Shown here: positions 13,710 through 22,926 of the stretch, one piece after another
Position numbering within the stretch: the stretch's first letter is position 1
How the letters are laid out: each line of letters starts with the position of its first letter
Source: Pseudomonadota bacterium
Lineage (GTDB): Bacteria > Pseudomonadota > Alphaproteobacteria > Rhizobiales > Beijerinckiaceae
Assembly (NCBI GenBank): GCA_023423995.1
Contig: JAFAEL010000163.1
Location: forward strand, 1 to 35,533
Reading direction: 5' to 3'
Length of the DNA: 35,533 bases
Notes under the pieces: generated by a model
Seen by the model: the letters and a program-made list of their open reading frames with translations, nothing else
The model's database searches: none
Told to the model about the DNA's origin: nothing
Made by a program: the position numbers and the translations under genes

Positions 13710-14657
13710 TCAGGGCTGGGCGGCGGGTTGGCTTGTCGCGGTCTTGGGAGCATCCGCCCCGCTGCGCCCGTCAGGACGCTTGAAGAAGCGGAAGAACTCG
13801 GAATCGGGCGAGAGCAGCATCCGAGTGTCGCCCGACTTCAGGCCCGTCTCGTAGGCCTGCATGGACCTGTAGAAGGCGAAGAAGTCGGGGTCCTTGCCGT
13901 AGGCCTCGGCGAGGATGCGGTTCCGCTCTGCGTCACCGGTACCGCGCAGTTCCTCGGCCCGGCGCTGGGCGTTGGCGACGATGACGGCGACGTCACGGTC
14001 GGCCCGAGCCCGAATGCCCTGCGCAGCCTGCGTGCCCTGCGCGCGGATGTCGGTGGCCTCACGCTGGCGCTCGGTCTGCATCCGCTGGAACACAGCCTGG
14101 CTGTTCTGCTCGGGCAGGTCCACACGCCGCAGGCGCACGTCCACGATCTCGACACCGATGCCGCGCGCGGCCGAGTTCACCTCGTCCGAGATCTTCTTCA
14201 TCAGCGCCTGGCGGTCGCTCTTCACGATCGCCTCGAAGGTCGAGTCGCCGAGGACGCTTCTGACCGTCGAGTTGATGATCGACCCGAGCCGGTTGTTAGC
14301 CGCCGGGATGGTGGCCACCGCCTGGTAGAACCGAAGCGGGTCGAGGATGCGGTACCGGGCGAAGGCGTCCACGATGAGACGCTTCTGGTCGGACGCGATG
14401 ACTTCCTGGACCGGGAGGTCGAGGTCGAGCACGCGCCGATCGAAATACACGACGTTGTCGATGAACGGCACCTTGAAGTGCAGGCCGGGGGCGAGGCCGG
14501 ACGGAAGGCCCGCGCCCTGGGATTTCACCTGCTGGACCGCGCCGAAGCGCAGCACGAGCGCGGTCTGCGTCTGCTGGACGATGAACATGGAGGCAACGAG
14601 CGCGATGGCGACGACAGCCGCGAGCGCGAGCAGCCCGGTTCTGATGGTCGCGTTCAT
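13710..14657 (-). CDS. hflC: HflC, SPFH/band-7 protein of the FtsH-regulating complex
   Basis: This 315-residue protein has one N-terminal membrane segment (GLLALAAVVAIALVASMFIV). A band-7/SPFH domain follows, containing PGLHFKVPFIDNVVYFDRRVLDLDLP, and then a long helical region rich in R, E and A (ERQREATDIRAQGTQAAQ). The HflC signature VDVRLRRVDLPEQ is present. With HflK it forms the periplasmic cage that controls FtsH. The start overlaps the hflK stop by 4 bp. The C-terminus ends in a Pro/Ala-rich tail. Confidence 0.96.
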   Translation of the reverse strand: MNATIRTGLLALAAVVAIALVASMFIVQQTQTALVLRFGAVQQVKSQGAGLPSGLAPGLHFKVPFIDNVVYFDRRVLDLDLPVQEVIASDQKRLIVDAFARYRILDPLRFYQAVATIPAANNRLGSIINSTVRSVLGDSTFEAIVKSDRQALMKKISDEVNSAARGIGVEIVDVRLRRVDLPEQNSQAVFQRMQTERQREATDIRAQGTQAAQGIRARADRDVAVIVANAQRRAEELRGTGDAERNRILAEAYGKDPDFFAFYRSMQAYETGLKSGDTRMLLSPDSEFFRFFKRPDGRSGADAPKTATSQPAAQP

Positions 14658-15835
14658 CGGCTGGCTCCCGGCTGAACGACGGAGCCGGTCGATTGGCCCG
14701 TCTGCCCGCCCTGAACAGGGGCCGGTCGTCGGTTGAGCTCGCCGAGCGGCAGATAGGGCACGACGCCCTGGCCGCTATTCTGGTCCACGATGATCTTGTC
14801 GGCCCCGCCCAGGACGCGCTCCATTGTTTCAAGGAAGATGCGCTCGCGGATCACGTCCGGAGCCTTCCGGTACTCGTCATAGACCTGCGCGAACCGCGAA
14901 GCCTGACCGGTCGCTTCCGCAACCGAGCGCTCGCGATAGGCTTCCGCGCCCTGGATGATGCGGGTGGCCTCGCCTCGCGCCTCGGGAACGACGCGGCTGG
15001 CATAGGTCTCCGCTTCGTTGCGCAGGCGATCCTGGTCCTGGCGCGCCGCCTGGACGTCGCGGAAGGCGTCGATGACCTGCGACGGCGGGTCGACCTTCTG
15101 CAGGTTCACGCGGATGACGTTCACGCCGGCGCCGTACTGGTTGAGGATGTTCTGGGCGAGACGCATGACCTCGGCCTCGATCGCCGCGCGATCGGTCGTC
15201 AGGATGTTCTGGATGTTGCGGCGGCCGATGACCTCACGCATCGCGCTTTCGGCGACCACGCGCACCGTTCCGTCCGGGTTCTGAAGGTTGAAGACGAAGT
15301 CCGTGACCTTCGACGGATCGACCTGCCACTGCAGCGTGAAGTCGATATCGACGATGTTCTCGTCGCCCGTCAGCATCAGGCTCTCGTCATTGGGGCCGGG
15401 CCGGGTCGGGCCGCGGCGTGCGGTCTCGACCGAGCGCGCGCCGACCTCGATCGTGCGCAGGGCCGTGACGTTCGGCTTCAGATACGAGCCGATCGGGTAG
15501 GGCAGATTGTAGCTCAGGCCCTCGCGGCTCAGGCCGGCGAAGCGGCCGAAGACGAGATTCACGCCGACCTCGTCCGGGCGCACCGTGTAGATGCCGGTCG
15601 CAGCCCAGACGCAAAGCGCCATCAGGGCGATGAGGCCGATTCCGCGACCACCGATCTGGCCGCCTCCGCCGCCCGGGATGATGCCCTTCAGCCTATCCTG
15701 ACCACGGCGTATGATGTCCTCGAGATCGGGGGGGCGGTTCCCGCCGCCACCGGACGGGCCGGAACCCCAAGGTCCGCCGGACCCGCCGCGCTGGCCCCAC
15801 GGACCACCGCCGCCGCTCTGATTGCTCCAGGGCAT
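14654..15835 (-). CDS. hflK: HflK, SPFH/band-7 protein of the FtsH-regulating complex
   Basis: The 393-residue protein opens with a Gly/Pro-rich cytoplasmic stretch (about residues 1-65) typical of HflK. One membrane segment follows (IGLIALMALCVWAATGIYTV), then the band-7 domain with VNLVFGRFAGLSREGLSYNLP. A long coiled-coil region (ARQDQDRLRNEAETYASRVV) leads to a C-terminal Q/P/G-rich tail. It pairs with the overlapping hflC. It begins 138 bp after folA on the same strand, so it may have its own promoter or be read from thyA. Confidence 0.96.
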   Translation of the reverse strand: MPWSNQSGGGGPWGQRGGSGGPWGSGPSGGGGNRPPDLEDIIRRGQDRLKGIIPGGGGGQIGGRGIGLIALMALCVWAATGIYTVRPDEVGVNLVFGRFAGLSREGLSYNLPYPIGSYLKPNVTALRTIEVGARSVETARRGPTRPGPNDESLMLTGDENIVDIDFTLQWQVDPSKVTDFVFNLQNPDGTVRVVAESAMREVIGRRNIQNILTTDRAAIEAEVMRLAQNILNQYGAGVNVIRVNLQKVDPPSQVIDAFRDVQAARQDQDRLRNEAETYASRVVPEARGEATRIIQGAEAYRERSVAEATGQASRFAQVYDEYRKAPDVIRERIFLETMERVLGGADKIIVDQNSGQGVVPYLPLGELNRRPAPVQGGQTGQSTGSVVQPGASR

Positions 15836-15973
15836 TACGTCGAACCGTTCCCTTCTGCACGCTGTCCTGCCCAGGAGAGGGCCCGCGCGCTTGTGTTAGT
15901 GGCCTGTCTAGCAGTCAAGTTTGGCAGGTGGGAGCGAAAAGCTGTCGCGTCAACGGCATGCGGCGAATCGCGG

Positions 15974-16504
15974 TTAAGCTTCCCGGCCCTCTTCCCGCCG
16001 CTCGAGATCGATGAAGCTGAACGGGTACTCGTCCTTGTCGCCTGCGGGATGATCTTCCCGGAACGTCTGGACGAATGCGCTTTCATCGATGGCCGGAAAC
16101 ACCACGTCGCCTTTTGGGGCGGCATGTACCCGCGTCATCCTGATACGGAGAACATCCGGAAGAGCCAGCCGGTAGATCTCCGCCCCGCCGGCCACGATGA
16201 TCTCGTCGGCCCCCATCTCCTCGGCGGCAAGGGACGCGGCGGCGACCGCGTCGTTCCAGGAATGCGCGAGGGCGGCGCCCTCCGCCCTGAAGCCCCTGTC
16301 CCTGGTGAGGACGATCGTCCGGCGTCCGGGAAGCGGGCGGCCGATCGAGTCCCAGTTGCGCCGGCCCATGATGAGCGGCTTGCCCAGGGTGATCTGCTTG
16401 AAGCGCGCGAGATCCGTCCGAAGCCGCCAGGGAAGGTCGTTGTCGCGGCCGATGACCCCGTTCTCCGCCACGGCGACGACAATGGTGAGCGGCATCGAAG
16501 CCAT
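15974..16504 (-). CDS. folA: dihydrofolate reductase
   Basis: The 176-residue enzyme reduces dihydrofolate to tetrahydrofolate, needed after the thymidylate synthase reaction encoded just upstream. Conserved features are NGVIGRDNDLPWRL (Met20-loop region), the active-site acid in RTDLARFK, the NADPH-binding PLIMGRRNWDSIGRPLPGR, and IIVAGGAEIYRLALP. The ATG at 16504 lies 2 bp after the stop of the GNAT gene. A longer frame reading up to 16816 is shadow sequence inside that gene. Confidence 0.96.
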   Translation of the reverse strand: MASMPLTIVVAVAENGVIGRDNDLPWRLRTDLARFKQITLGKPLIMGRRNWDSIGRPLPGRRTIVLTRDRGFRAEGAALAHSWNDAVAAASLAAEEMGADEIIVAGGAEIYRLALPDVLRIRMTRVHAAPKGDVVFPAIDESAFVQTFREDHPAGDKDEYPFSFIDLERREEGREA

Positions 16505-16506
16505 GG

Positions 16507-16986
16507 TCACGATCCCGCGAGCCGGTCGAGAGCCTGGCCGGCGAGCCGGTACCGTGTCCATCCGCCGACCGGCTCGGCTCCGAGCGAGCGGTAGAAGCCG
16601 ATCGACGGCTCGTTCCAGTCGAGGACCGACCACTCCAGCCGGCCGAGCCCCTCGCTGCGGCAACGGGCGGCAAGGTGTTCCAGCAGCGCCTTGCCGAGGC
16701 CTCGTCCGCGATGGGCCGGGCGAACGAAGAGGTCTTCGAGATAGATGCCGTGCCGGCCCTGGAAGGTGGAGAACGTGTAGTACCAGAGCGCGAGGCCGGC
16801 CGGCTCGCCGTTCCACTCCGCGATGTCGCAGAAGACCTTCGGGTCAGGGCCGAACAGGGCGGCCTCGATGGCCGCGCTCGTGGCGCGGACCTCGTCCAGC
16901 AGGCGCTCGTATTCCGCGAGTTCGCGGACCAGGTCGAGGACCAGCGGCACCTCGCTCGGCCGGGCGGGCCGGATCGAAACCGTCAT
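16507..16986 (-). CDS. GNAT-family N-acetyltransferase
   Basis: The 159-residue protein has the full GNAT fold. The N-terminal strand is VSIRPARPSEV, followed by the acidic helix DLVRELAEYERL. The acetyl-CoA-binding motif A reads LFVRPAHRGRGLGKALLEHLA, then WSVLDWNEPSIGFYRSLGAEPV closes the domain. The pattern is close to spermidine/diamine-type acetyltransferases (IYLEDLFVRPAHRG), but the substrate cannot be fixed. It lies between thyA (7 bp) and folA (2 bp), so it is co-transcribed with folate genes; that may be chance of position or a metabolic link. Confidence 0.9.
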   Translation of the reverse strand: MTVSIRPARPSEVPLVLDLVRELAEYERLLDEVRATSAAIEAALFGPDPKVFCDIAEWNGEPAGLALWYYTFSTFQGRHGIYLEDLFVRPAHRGRGLGKALLEHLAARCRSEGLGRLEWSVLDWNEPSIGFYRSLGAEPVGGWTRYRLAGQALDRLAGS

Positions 16987-16993
16987 GCGCGCA

Positions 16994-17788
16994 TCAGACC
17001 GCCACGGGCGCCCGGATCGCCGGAGCGGGATCGTAGCCTTCGACGGACACGTCGCCGTAGGTGAAGTCGAAGATCGACCGGATGGCCGGATTGAGCTTCA
17101 GGCGGGGCAGGGGCCGCGGCTCGCGCTCGAGCTGCAGGCGCGCCTGGTCGAGGTGGTTCGAATAGAGGTGGGCGTCGCCGAACGAATGGACGAAGTCGCC
17201 GACGCCAAGTCCGGTCGCCTGCGCCATCATGTGCGTGAGCAGCGCGTAGGAGGCGATGTTGAACGGCACGCCAAGGAACACGTCGGCCGAGCGCTGGTAG
17301 AGCTGGCACGAGAGCCGGCCTTCCGCGACGTAGAACTGAAACAGGCAATGGCACGGAGCCAGCGCCATGCGGTCGAGATCGGCCGGGTTCCAGGCCGAGA
17401 CGACGAGGCGGCGTGAATCGGGGTTTCGGCGGATCTCCTGCTCGACCCAGGCGATCTGGTCGACGACCCGGCCGTCCGGTCCTTCCCAGGACCGCCATTG
17501 CTTGCCGTAGACGGGGCCGAGATCGCCCCGCTCGTCCGCCCACTCGTCCCAGATCGTGACGCCGTTGTCCTTCAGGTAGCCGACATTGGTGTCGCCCTGC
17601 AGGAACCAGATCAGCTCGTGCACGATGGATTTCAGGTGCACGCGTTTCGTCGTCACGAGGGGGAAGCCCTCCCGCAGGTCGAACCGCATCTGGTGGCCGA
17701 AGACGGACAGCGTTCCGGTCCCGGTCCGGTCGGTCTTGCGCACACCCTCGGAGAGGATACGGCGCAGGAGGTCGTGATAGGCCAGCAT
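16994..17788 (-). CDS. thyA: thymidylate synthase
   Basis: This 264-residue protein has the same length as the E. coli enzyme. The catalytic Cys146 lies in [11 protein letters not shown], and the folate- and dUMP-binding segments [18 protein letters not shown] and [15 protein letters not shown] are intact. It makes dTMP from dUMP with methylene-tetrahydrofolate and releases dihydrofolate for FolA. It is the first gene of the thyA-GNAT-folA group. The 250 bp between it and divergent sspB should hold its promoter; none was clear. Confidence 0.97.
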   Translation of the reverse strand: MLAYHDLLRRILSEGVRKTDRTGTGTLSVFGHQMRFDLREGFPLVTTKRVHLKSIVHELIWFLQGDTNVGYLKDNGVTIWDEWADERGDLGPVYGKQWRSWEGPDGRVVDQIAWVEQEIRRNPDSRRLVVSAWNPADLDRMALAPCHCLFQFYVAEGRLSCQLYQRSADVFLGVPFNIASYALLTHMMAQATGLGVGDFVHSFGDAHLYSNHLDQARLQLEREPRPLPRLKLNPAIRSIFDFTYGDVSVEGYDPAPAIRAPVAV

Positions 17789-18000
17789 GGTTTTATCCCC
17801 GGGGCGTTATCGGGGCCTCGCCGGGCGGCTTCAAGCCGGATCCCGGTCCGGTTCGCCGCCATCCCAAGAAATCCGTTTCGGCGCGGCTGCAGGCCGCACC
17901 CGGGTCCGCCGAGAACCCGATATTTGTGTTCGGCATTCGTCACGACTGTGCCGTCCTGCCACTTGACGGGGCGGGCGGGCGCTGGGCAACTCATGGGGTG

Positions 18001-18020
18001 GTCCCCGTCTGTCTGGGGAC
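18001..18020 (+). promoter_or_regulatory. hairpin just upstream of sspB
   Basis: GTCCCC (18001-18006) and GGGGAC (18015-18020) form a 6-bp stem with an 8-base loop, ending 18 bp before the sspB ATG. A TTGACG hexamer at 17963 could be a -35 element, but no good -10 follows at the usual distance. The function is unknown. Confidence 0.3.
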
Positions 18021-18038
18021 GAGGGTTCAGGGCATTCT

Positions 18039-18635
18039 ATGTCGACGGATCTCATCCGGTACGACCTACTCGTGCAGGAGGCGCTCAAGGGCGTGGTGCG
18101 GCGGGTCCTTTCGGACGCGGCGCGGGACGGCCTTCCGGGCGAACATCACTTCTACGTGTCGTTCCGGACGGATCACCCGGGCGTGCGGCTCTCGCAGCGC
18201 CTGCGCGACAAGTATCCGCAAGACATGACCATCGTCCTTCAGCACCAGTTCGACAGTCTGACGGTCAACGAGCAGGCGTTCGAGGTCGGGCTTTCCTTCG
18301 CGAGCGTGCCGGAGCGTCTGCGCGTGCCCTTCGACGCGCTGACCGGGTTCTTCGATCCCTCCGTCCAGTTCGGGCTGAAGTTCGAGACCAGCGAGGGCGA
18401 GGGGGTCGCGGACGAAGCTGGCGAGGAGCCCGGGGAAGGAGCGCAGCCGATCCCGCTGGCGCCCCCGAAGCCGGCCGGCAAGAGCACGGGTCCCAAGCTG
18501 GCCGCGCGCAAGACCGGTTCGGCCGACAAGGACGCCGAGAGTGAAAAGCCGGCCGGGAAGGAGGCCGAAGCCTCTCCCGAAGCTCCGGCTACGGCCGAGG
18601 TGGTCAGCCTCGATTCCTTCCGAAAGAAGAACTGA
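18039..18635 (+). CDS. sspB: SspB-alpha, ClpXP adaptor protein
   Basis: The 198-residue protein has the SspB substrate-binding fold in residues 1-120 (LIRYDLLVQEALKGVVRRVL, HHFYVSFRTDHPGVRLSQRL, YPQDMTIVLQHQFDSL, VPFDALTGFFDPSVQFGLKFE). A disordered Ala/Pro/Lys-rich linker follows. The last ten residues, VVSLDSFRKK, form the ClpX-binding tail typical of the alphaproteobacterial type. It tethers ssrA-tagged and cell-cycle substrates to ClpXP. It converges on the P450 gene with 3 bp between stop codons. Confidence 0.95.
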   Translation: MSTDLIRYDLLVQEALKGVVRRVLSDAARDGLPGEHHFYVSFRTDHPGVRLSQRLRDKYPQDMTIVLQHQFDSLTVNEQAFEVGLSFASVPERLRVPFDALTGFFDPSVQFGLKFETSEGEGVADEAGEEPGEGAQPIPLAPPKPAGKSTGPKLAARKTGSADKDAESEKPAGKEAEASPEAPATAEVVSLDSFRKKN

Positions 18636-18638
18636 TCG

Positions 18639-20066
18639 TCAGTTCGCCCGCGCGCGCAGCCGCATCGGCAGCCCGCCACCCGGCCGCAGGGTCACCCGCT
18701 GAACGGGGGTGACCCGGTGCCCCTCCGCAAGCTCGAACCCCAGCGCATGGACGAAGCGCGCGAGCACGATCACGGCCTCCTGGACGGAGAAGGAGGAGCC
18801 GATGCAGACCCGCGGACCCGCACCGAACGGCAGGTAGGCGTAGCGGTCGATATTCTCCCGGCGCCCGGGCATGAAGCGGTCGGGATCGAAGCTGTCGGGA
18901 TCCTCCCACAATCTCCGGTGGCGGTGCAGGACGTAGGGCGCGATCATCACGAGCGATCCCGCCGGGATCTTCATGGCGCCGATGCGGTCTTCTCGGATCG
19001 CCGCGCGGCTCATGAAGGGCACGGGCGGATAGAGCCGCATGGCTTCGTCGACCACGGCGCGGGTCAGCGGCAGGCGCTCCAGGGCCGGCGGGCGGCCCGG
19101 TTCCTCGTCGAACACCGCATCGACTTCCTGCTCGACACGGGCGCGGATCTCCGGCGCCTGCGAGAGGAGGTAGAGCGACCAGGACAGCGCGTTGGCCGTG
19201 GTCTCGTGCCCCGCGCCGATGAAGGTGACGATGTTCGCCCGCACCTCCATGTCCTTGAGGCCATGGCCGGTTTCCGGGTCGGTCGCGCCTAGGAGGAGGG
19301 TCAGGAGGTCTTCGGGCGCCGACCCGCCCGAGGTCAGCAGCGCCTTCCTGGCCTCGATCAGTTCGGTCACGATCTCGTCGAAGAAGCGCAGGGCGGGCCG
19401 CGCCCTGATCCGGCCGATGCGTGGCAGCCAGTCCGGCAGACCCAAGACGTCCAGCGGATCGACGGGACCGATCGCGTCGAAATAGCGGGTGATCGCCCGC
19501 CCGAGCGCGTCCGGGTCGCGCGTGAGGCCATGCGTGAAGATCGTGCGCTCGAGGACATCGAGCGTCACGCGCGTCATCTCGACCGCGACGTCGAGCGTTC
19601 GTCCGTCGCCGCGGCGGAGGAGACGCCGTATCAACCGCTGCGCCGCCTCGTCCATCGCGGCCGCGAAGCCCGCCACGTGGCGAGGGGAAAAGAGCGGCGC
19701 CAGCGCCCGTCGCTGAGCCCGCCATTCCTCGCCTTCCGCCGTGAGGAGCCCGTTCGCCAGGCCGGGCGCCAGCACCCGCCGCTGCAGGTCGTCCTTGCGA
19801 TAGTTTCGGGCGTTGTCGAGCAGCACGTGCCGGATGGCAGCCGGGTCGCTCAGCACAGTCACGCGTCCGAGCACGCCCTGAGCGGCGAGGATCGGCTTCT
19901 CGAAATGCTCCTCGGTCCAGCTTTCGAGCGGGTTCTTGCGCGCCGCCCGGAAGAACGTGAACAGGTCCGGAGGGCGGCGGAGAGGCCGAGGGGCAGGAGC
20001 CCTGAACAGCGCCGGGCGAGACTCCATTGCGTCCGGGCGCGGTGTGGAGGATGAAGCGGCCAGCAT
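18639..20066 (-). CDS. cytochrome P450
   Basis: The 475-residue protein shows the P450 landmarks. The I-helix oxygen-activation motif GAGHETT is at 284-290. The ExxR pair is Glu341/Arg344, and the heme loop FGAGPRVCIG has Cys421 as the axial thiolate. There is no membrane anchor, as usual for bacterial P450s. Sequence style (CYP102/CYP4-like helices, DPDRFMPGRR) suggests fatty-acid or terpenoid hydroxylation, but this is a guess. No ferredoxin or reductase gene is adjacent. A start at Met14 (20027) is equally possible; neither has a strong ribosome-binding site. Confidence 0.93.
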   Translation of the reverse strand: MLAASSSTPRPDAMESRPALFRAPAPRPLRRPPDLFTFFRAARKNPLESWTEEHFEKPILAAQGVLGRVTVLSDPAAIRHVLLDNARNYRKDDLQRRVLAPGLANGLLTAEGEEWRAQRRALAPLFSPRHVAGFAAAMDEAAQRLIRRLLRRGDGRTLDVAVEMTRVTLDVLERTIFTHGLTRDPDALGRAITRYFDAIGPVDPLDVLGLPDWLPRIGRIRARPALRFFDEIVTELIEARKALLTSGGSAPEDLLTLLLGATDPETGHGLKDMEVRANIVTFIGAGHETTANALSWSLYLLSQAPEIRARVEQEVDAVFDEEPGRPPALERLPLTRAVVDEAMRLYPPVPFMSRAAIREDRIGAMKIPAGSLVMIAPYVLHRHRRLWEDPDSFDPDRFMPGRRENIDRYAYLPFGAGPRVCIGSSFSVQEAVIVLARFVHALGFELAEGHRVTPVQRVTLRPGGGLPMRLRARAN

Positions 20067-20109
20067 TCCGTCAATCTAGGCTCACGCCCGGCGATCAGAA
20101 GAGGCCATG

Positions 20110-21510
20110 ATGTCACCTGTTCAGAAGACCCGCACCGAGTCCGACACGTTCGGGCCCATCGAGGTGCCGGCGGACCGCTACTGGGGCGCCCAGTCGCAGC
20201 GGTCGATCGGCAACTTCAGGATCGGCTGGGAGAAGCAGCCCAAGGCCGTCGTGCGGGCCCTCGGCATCGTCAAGCGCGCCGCCGCCGAGGCGAACATGGA
20301 ACTCGGGCGCCTCGATCCCAAGATCGGCGAGACGGTCGTCAAGGCCGCGCAGGAGGTGATCGAAGGCAAGCTCGACGACCACTTCCCGCTGGTCGTCTGG
20401 CAGACCGGATCGGGCACGCAGTCCAACATGAACGCCAACGAGGTGATCTCGAACCGCGCGATCGAGATGCTGGGCGGCGAGATGGGCTCCAAGAAGCCGG
20501 TCCATCCCAACGACCACGTCAACATGAGCCAGTCGTCGAACGACACCTATCCGACGGCGATGCACATCGCCTGCGCGGAGGAGGTCGTGCATCGCCTGCT
20601 GCCGGCGCTTCAGAAGCTGCGCAATGCGCTGAACGACAAGGCGCAGGCCTGGCACCACATCATCAAGATCGGCCGCACGCACACCCAGGATGCGACGCCG
20701 CTCACCCTAGGCCAGGAGTTCTCGGGCTATGCCCAGCAGGTCGAGAACGGCATCAAGCGGATCGAGCTGACGCTCCCGGGCCTCATGGAACTCGCCCAAG
20801 GCGGCACTGCCGTCGGAACCGGCCTGAACGCGCCCGTCGGGTTCGCTGAGGCGGTCGCGGACAAGATCGCGCACATCACCCATCTCCCCTTCACGTCCGC
20901 CCCGAACAAGTTCGAGGCGCTGGCCGCCCACGACGCGATGGTGTTCAGCCACGGGGCGATCAACACCGTCGCGACGAGCCTCTTCAAGATCGCGAACGAC
21001 ATCCGCTTCCTGGGCTCCGGCCCGCGCTCGGGCCTCGGCGAACTCGCCCTGCCGGAGAACGAGCCGGGCTCCTCCATCATGCCGGGCAAGGTGAATCCGA
21101 CGCAGTGCGAGGCGCTCACGATGGTCTGCGCCCAGGTCTTCGGCAACCACGCGAGCCTCACCTTCGCGGGCAGCCAGGGCCATTTCGAGCTGAACGTCTT
21201 CAACCCGGTGATGGCCTACAACTTCCTCCAGTCGGTCACGCTGCTCGCGGACGCCTCCGTGTCCTTCACGGACAACCTCGTCGTCGGGATCGAGCCGCGC
21301 GAGGACAACATCAAGGCGGCGCTCGACCGCTCGCTCATGCTCGTGACCGCGCTTGCGCCGACGATCGGCTACGACAACGCGGCCAAGATCGCGAAGACCG
21401 CCCACAAGAACGGGACGACCCTGAAGGAAGAGGCGGTCGCGCTCGGCCTCGTGACGGCGGATGAGTTCGACCGCGTGGTCCGTCCGGAGGAGATGATCGC
21501 GCCGCGCTGA
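20110..21510 (+). CDS. fumC: class II fumarate hydratase
   Basis: The 466-residue enzyme interconverts fumarate and malate in the TCA cycle. It has the superfamily signature [11 protein letters not shown], the [21 protein letters not shown] substrate-binding block and the [16 protein letters not shown] region with the catalytic His. These assign it to the iron-free homotetrameric class II type. The second of two adjacent ATG codons (20110) is chosen because AGAGG then lies 5 bases upstream. A strong hairpin follows at 21537. Confidence 0.96.
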   Translation: MSPVQKTRTESDTFGPIEVPADRYWGAQSQRSIGNFRIGWEKQPKAVVRALGIVKRAAAEANMELGRLDPKIGETVVKAAQEVIEGKLDDHFPLVVWQTGSGTQSNMNANEVISNRAIEMLGGEMGSKKPVHPNDHVNMSQSSNDTYPTAMHIACAEEVVHRLLPALQKLRNALNDKAQAWHHIIKIGRTHTQDATPLTLGQEFSGYAQQVENGIKRIELTLPGLMELAQGGTAVGTGLNAPVGFAEAVADKIAHITHLPFTSAPNKFEALAAHDAMVFSHGAINTVATSLFKIANDIRFLGSGPRSGLGELALPENEPGSSIMPGKVNPTQCEALTMVCAQVFGNHASLTFAGSQGHFELNVFNPVMAYNFLQSVTLLADASVSFTDNLVVGIEPREDNIKAALDRSLMLVTALAPTIGYDNAAKIAKTAHKNGTTLKEEAVALGLVTADEFDRVVRPEEMIAPR

Positions 21511-21536
21511 GCCCGTCAGGCCCAGCGAACCGAGCA

Positions 21537-21558
21537 GCCCGGCTCATTGCAGCCGGGC
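21537..21558. terminator. hairpin between fumC and the DUF982 gene
   Basis: A perfect 8-bp stem, GCCCGGCT and AGCCGGGC, has the loop CATTGC. It sits between convergent genes, 26 bp after fumC and just before the DUF982 stop. There is no T tract, so terminator function is likely but not certain. Confidence 0.5.
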
Positions 21559-21561
21559 CAG

Positions 21562-21891
21562 TCAGGGGGCGAAGTCGTAGCCGTTGGCGGCCAGCATGGA
21601 CAGGCAGTCGGGAACGGCCAGCGCTCCCGCCTTTTCGGCCGCGTGGCCGAGTGCGCGGCGGGCATGCGCGACGCTGTTCGGGGTCGGATAGCGCCGGGCG
21701 ATGCTCAGGGCCGCGGCGGCTTCCCGCCACTCGCGGCACGGCCTGCCGCCGCGCCGGAGCCGCTCCAGGCCGTAGCGGTGCAGCGCCGCGAGGCCATCAT
21801 GGACGTCCCAGATCCGACGGGTGCCCAGATCGTGGCACTCCGGAACGAGCCATACGACGATCGGCTCGGCGAAACTGATCCGCTTGAGCAT
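21562..21891 (-). CDS. DUF982 domain protein
   Basis: The 109-residue protein has the pattern of DUF982, small proteins common in Hyphomicrobiales: FAEPIVVW near the N-terminus, an R-I-DVHDGLAAL segment, WREAAAALSIAR, and SVAHARRALGHAAEKAG. The family role is unknown. GGGAG lies 6 bases before the ATG. It stands alone between fumC and the EamA transporter. Confidence 0.7.
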   Translation of the reverse strand: MLKRISFAEPIVVWLVPECHDLGTRRIWDVHDGLAALHRYGLERLRRGGRPCREWREAAAALSIARRYPTPNSVAHARRALGHAAEKAGALAVPDCLSMLAANGYDFAP

Positions 21892-21990
21892 GAGATACTC
21901 CCACGGGGCTCAACGGCGAGGGCGCGAATCGGTCCCGGGGAGGTGAGAACAGGGTTTGTCCCCGGTTAAGGGGATCGCAGAGCGAAGCCT

Positions 21991-22926
21991 TCAGCCGGCG
22001 CTTCGTCGCTTGGCGCGCGCCACGACGCGCTCCCGGTGTGCCGTGTAGATCCCGCTGGCCATGATGATGCCGGCGCCAATGAGCGTCCATCCGTCCGGGA
22101 TGTTGCCGAACACCAGGAAGCCGAGGAGGCCCGCCCAGACGAGCTGGACATAGGAGACCGGAGCGAGCACCGAGGCGCGCCCGAGCCGGTAGGCCATCAC
22201 GACGAAGAACTGGGCGGCAGTCGAGGCGATGGCCATCGCGGCCGCGAGCCCAAGATGGTGAAGGCTCGGCGTCACCCAATCGAACGGAACCGCGAGGGTC
22301 AGGGCCGCCAGTCCGACCAGCGCTGAATAGGTCATCGTGGTCGAGGTCCGGTCGATGCCGCCGAGCTTGCGGGTCACGATCAGCGCGAACGCCCAGCTCA
22401 CGGCTGAGAGAAAGGGCAGGAGGGCGGCAAGGCCGAAGGTGCCGCTGCCGGGCCTGATCACCACGAGCATGCCGATGAGGCCGACGACCACGGCGGCCCA
22501 GCGCCGCGGCCCGACCTGCTCGCCGAGGAACGGGATCGACAGGGCCGTCACGAGCAGCGGCGCCACGAAGGCGATGGCGGAGGCGCTTGCGATGGGAAGG
22601 TAGTGCAGGCCGGCGATGAAGAAGACCGCCGAGCCGAGTACGCCGAGCGTGCGCAGGAACTGCAGCCCCGGCGCGCGCGTCCGGAGCGTTCTTCCGCCGG
22701 AAAGGACGATGGAGGGGCTCATGATCAGCACGAAGCCGATCCATCGCAGCCAGGTTATCTCGATGGCGGGAAGCGATCCCGAGAGCTGCTTGGCGAGCGT
22801 GTCCGACACGGAGAACATCGCCGTCGCGGCGAGGACGAGCAGGATGGCGCGGCCAGGCTCGTCGCCGAGGGCAGGACTCGCCGAAGCGGGGGAGGCGCTC
22901 TGCGCGGATGGGTGGGGGGCGGACAC
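21991..22926 (-). CDS. EamA-family (DMT superfamily) transporter
   Basis: The protein of about 311 residues has two EamA repeats and about ten membrane segments (LVLAATAMFSVSDTLAKQLSG, FLRTLGVLGSAVFFIAGLHYL, VLAPVSYVQLVWAGLLGFLVF). It ends in a basic tail. The substrate is unknown. The frame is open to 23082, but the upstream part is Arg/Ala-rich and unlike the family, so a GTG at 22926 is preferred. No Shine-Dalgarno sequence precedes it; a TATAAG box at 22953-22948 would give a leader of about 15 bases. Membrane segments in this protein and the EamA protein at 8510 differ clearly, so they are not recent duplicates. Confidence 0.85.
   Translation of the reverse strand: MSAPHPSAQSASPASASPALGDEPGRAILLVLAATAMFSVSDTLAKQLSGSLPAIEITWLRWIGFVLIMSPSIVLSGGRTLRTRAPGLQFLRTLGVLGSAVFFIAGLHYLPIASASAIAFVAPLLVTALSIPFLGEQVGPRRWAAVVVGLIGMLVVIRPGSGTFGLAALLPFLSAVSWAFALIVTRKLGGIDRTSTTMTYSALVGLAALTLAVPFDWVTPSLHHLGLAAAMAIASTAAQFFVVMAYRLGRASVLAPVSYVQLVWAGLLGFLVFGNIPDGWTLIGAGIIMASGIYTAHRERVVARAKRRSAG

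Noticed and set aside
14693..16594. Open frame of 633 codons on the plus strand opposite hflK and folA
   Set aside because: Antisense shadow of two well-supported genes, with no signal or domain of its own.
16505..16816. N-terminal extension of folA
   Set aside because: It lies inside the GNAT gene in another frame and resembles no dihydrofolate reductase.
17653..17994. Minus-strand frame of 113 codons across the thyA start
   Set aside because: Its second half is thyA read in another frame and its first half has no recognisable family or clear ribosome-binding site; a small peptide there cannot be excluded.
21966..21982. CCCC/GGGG hairpin with TTAA in the loop after the EamA transporter
   Set aside because: The stem is only four to five pairs and has no T tract; a single TTAA is not a CtrA site.
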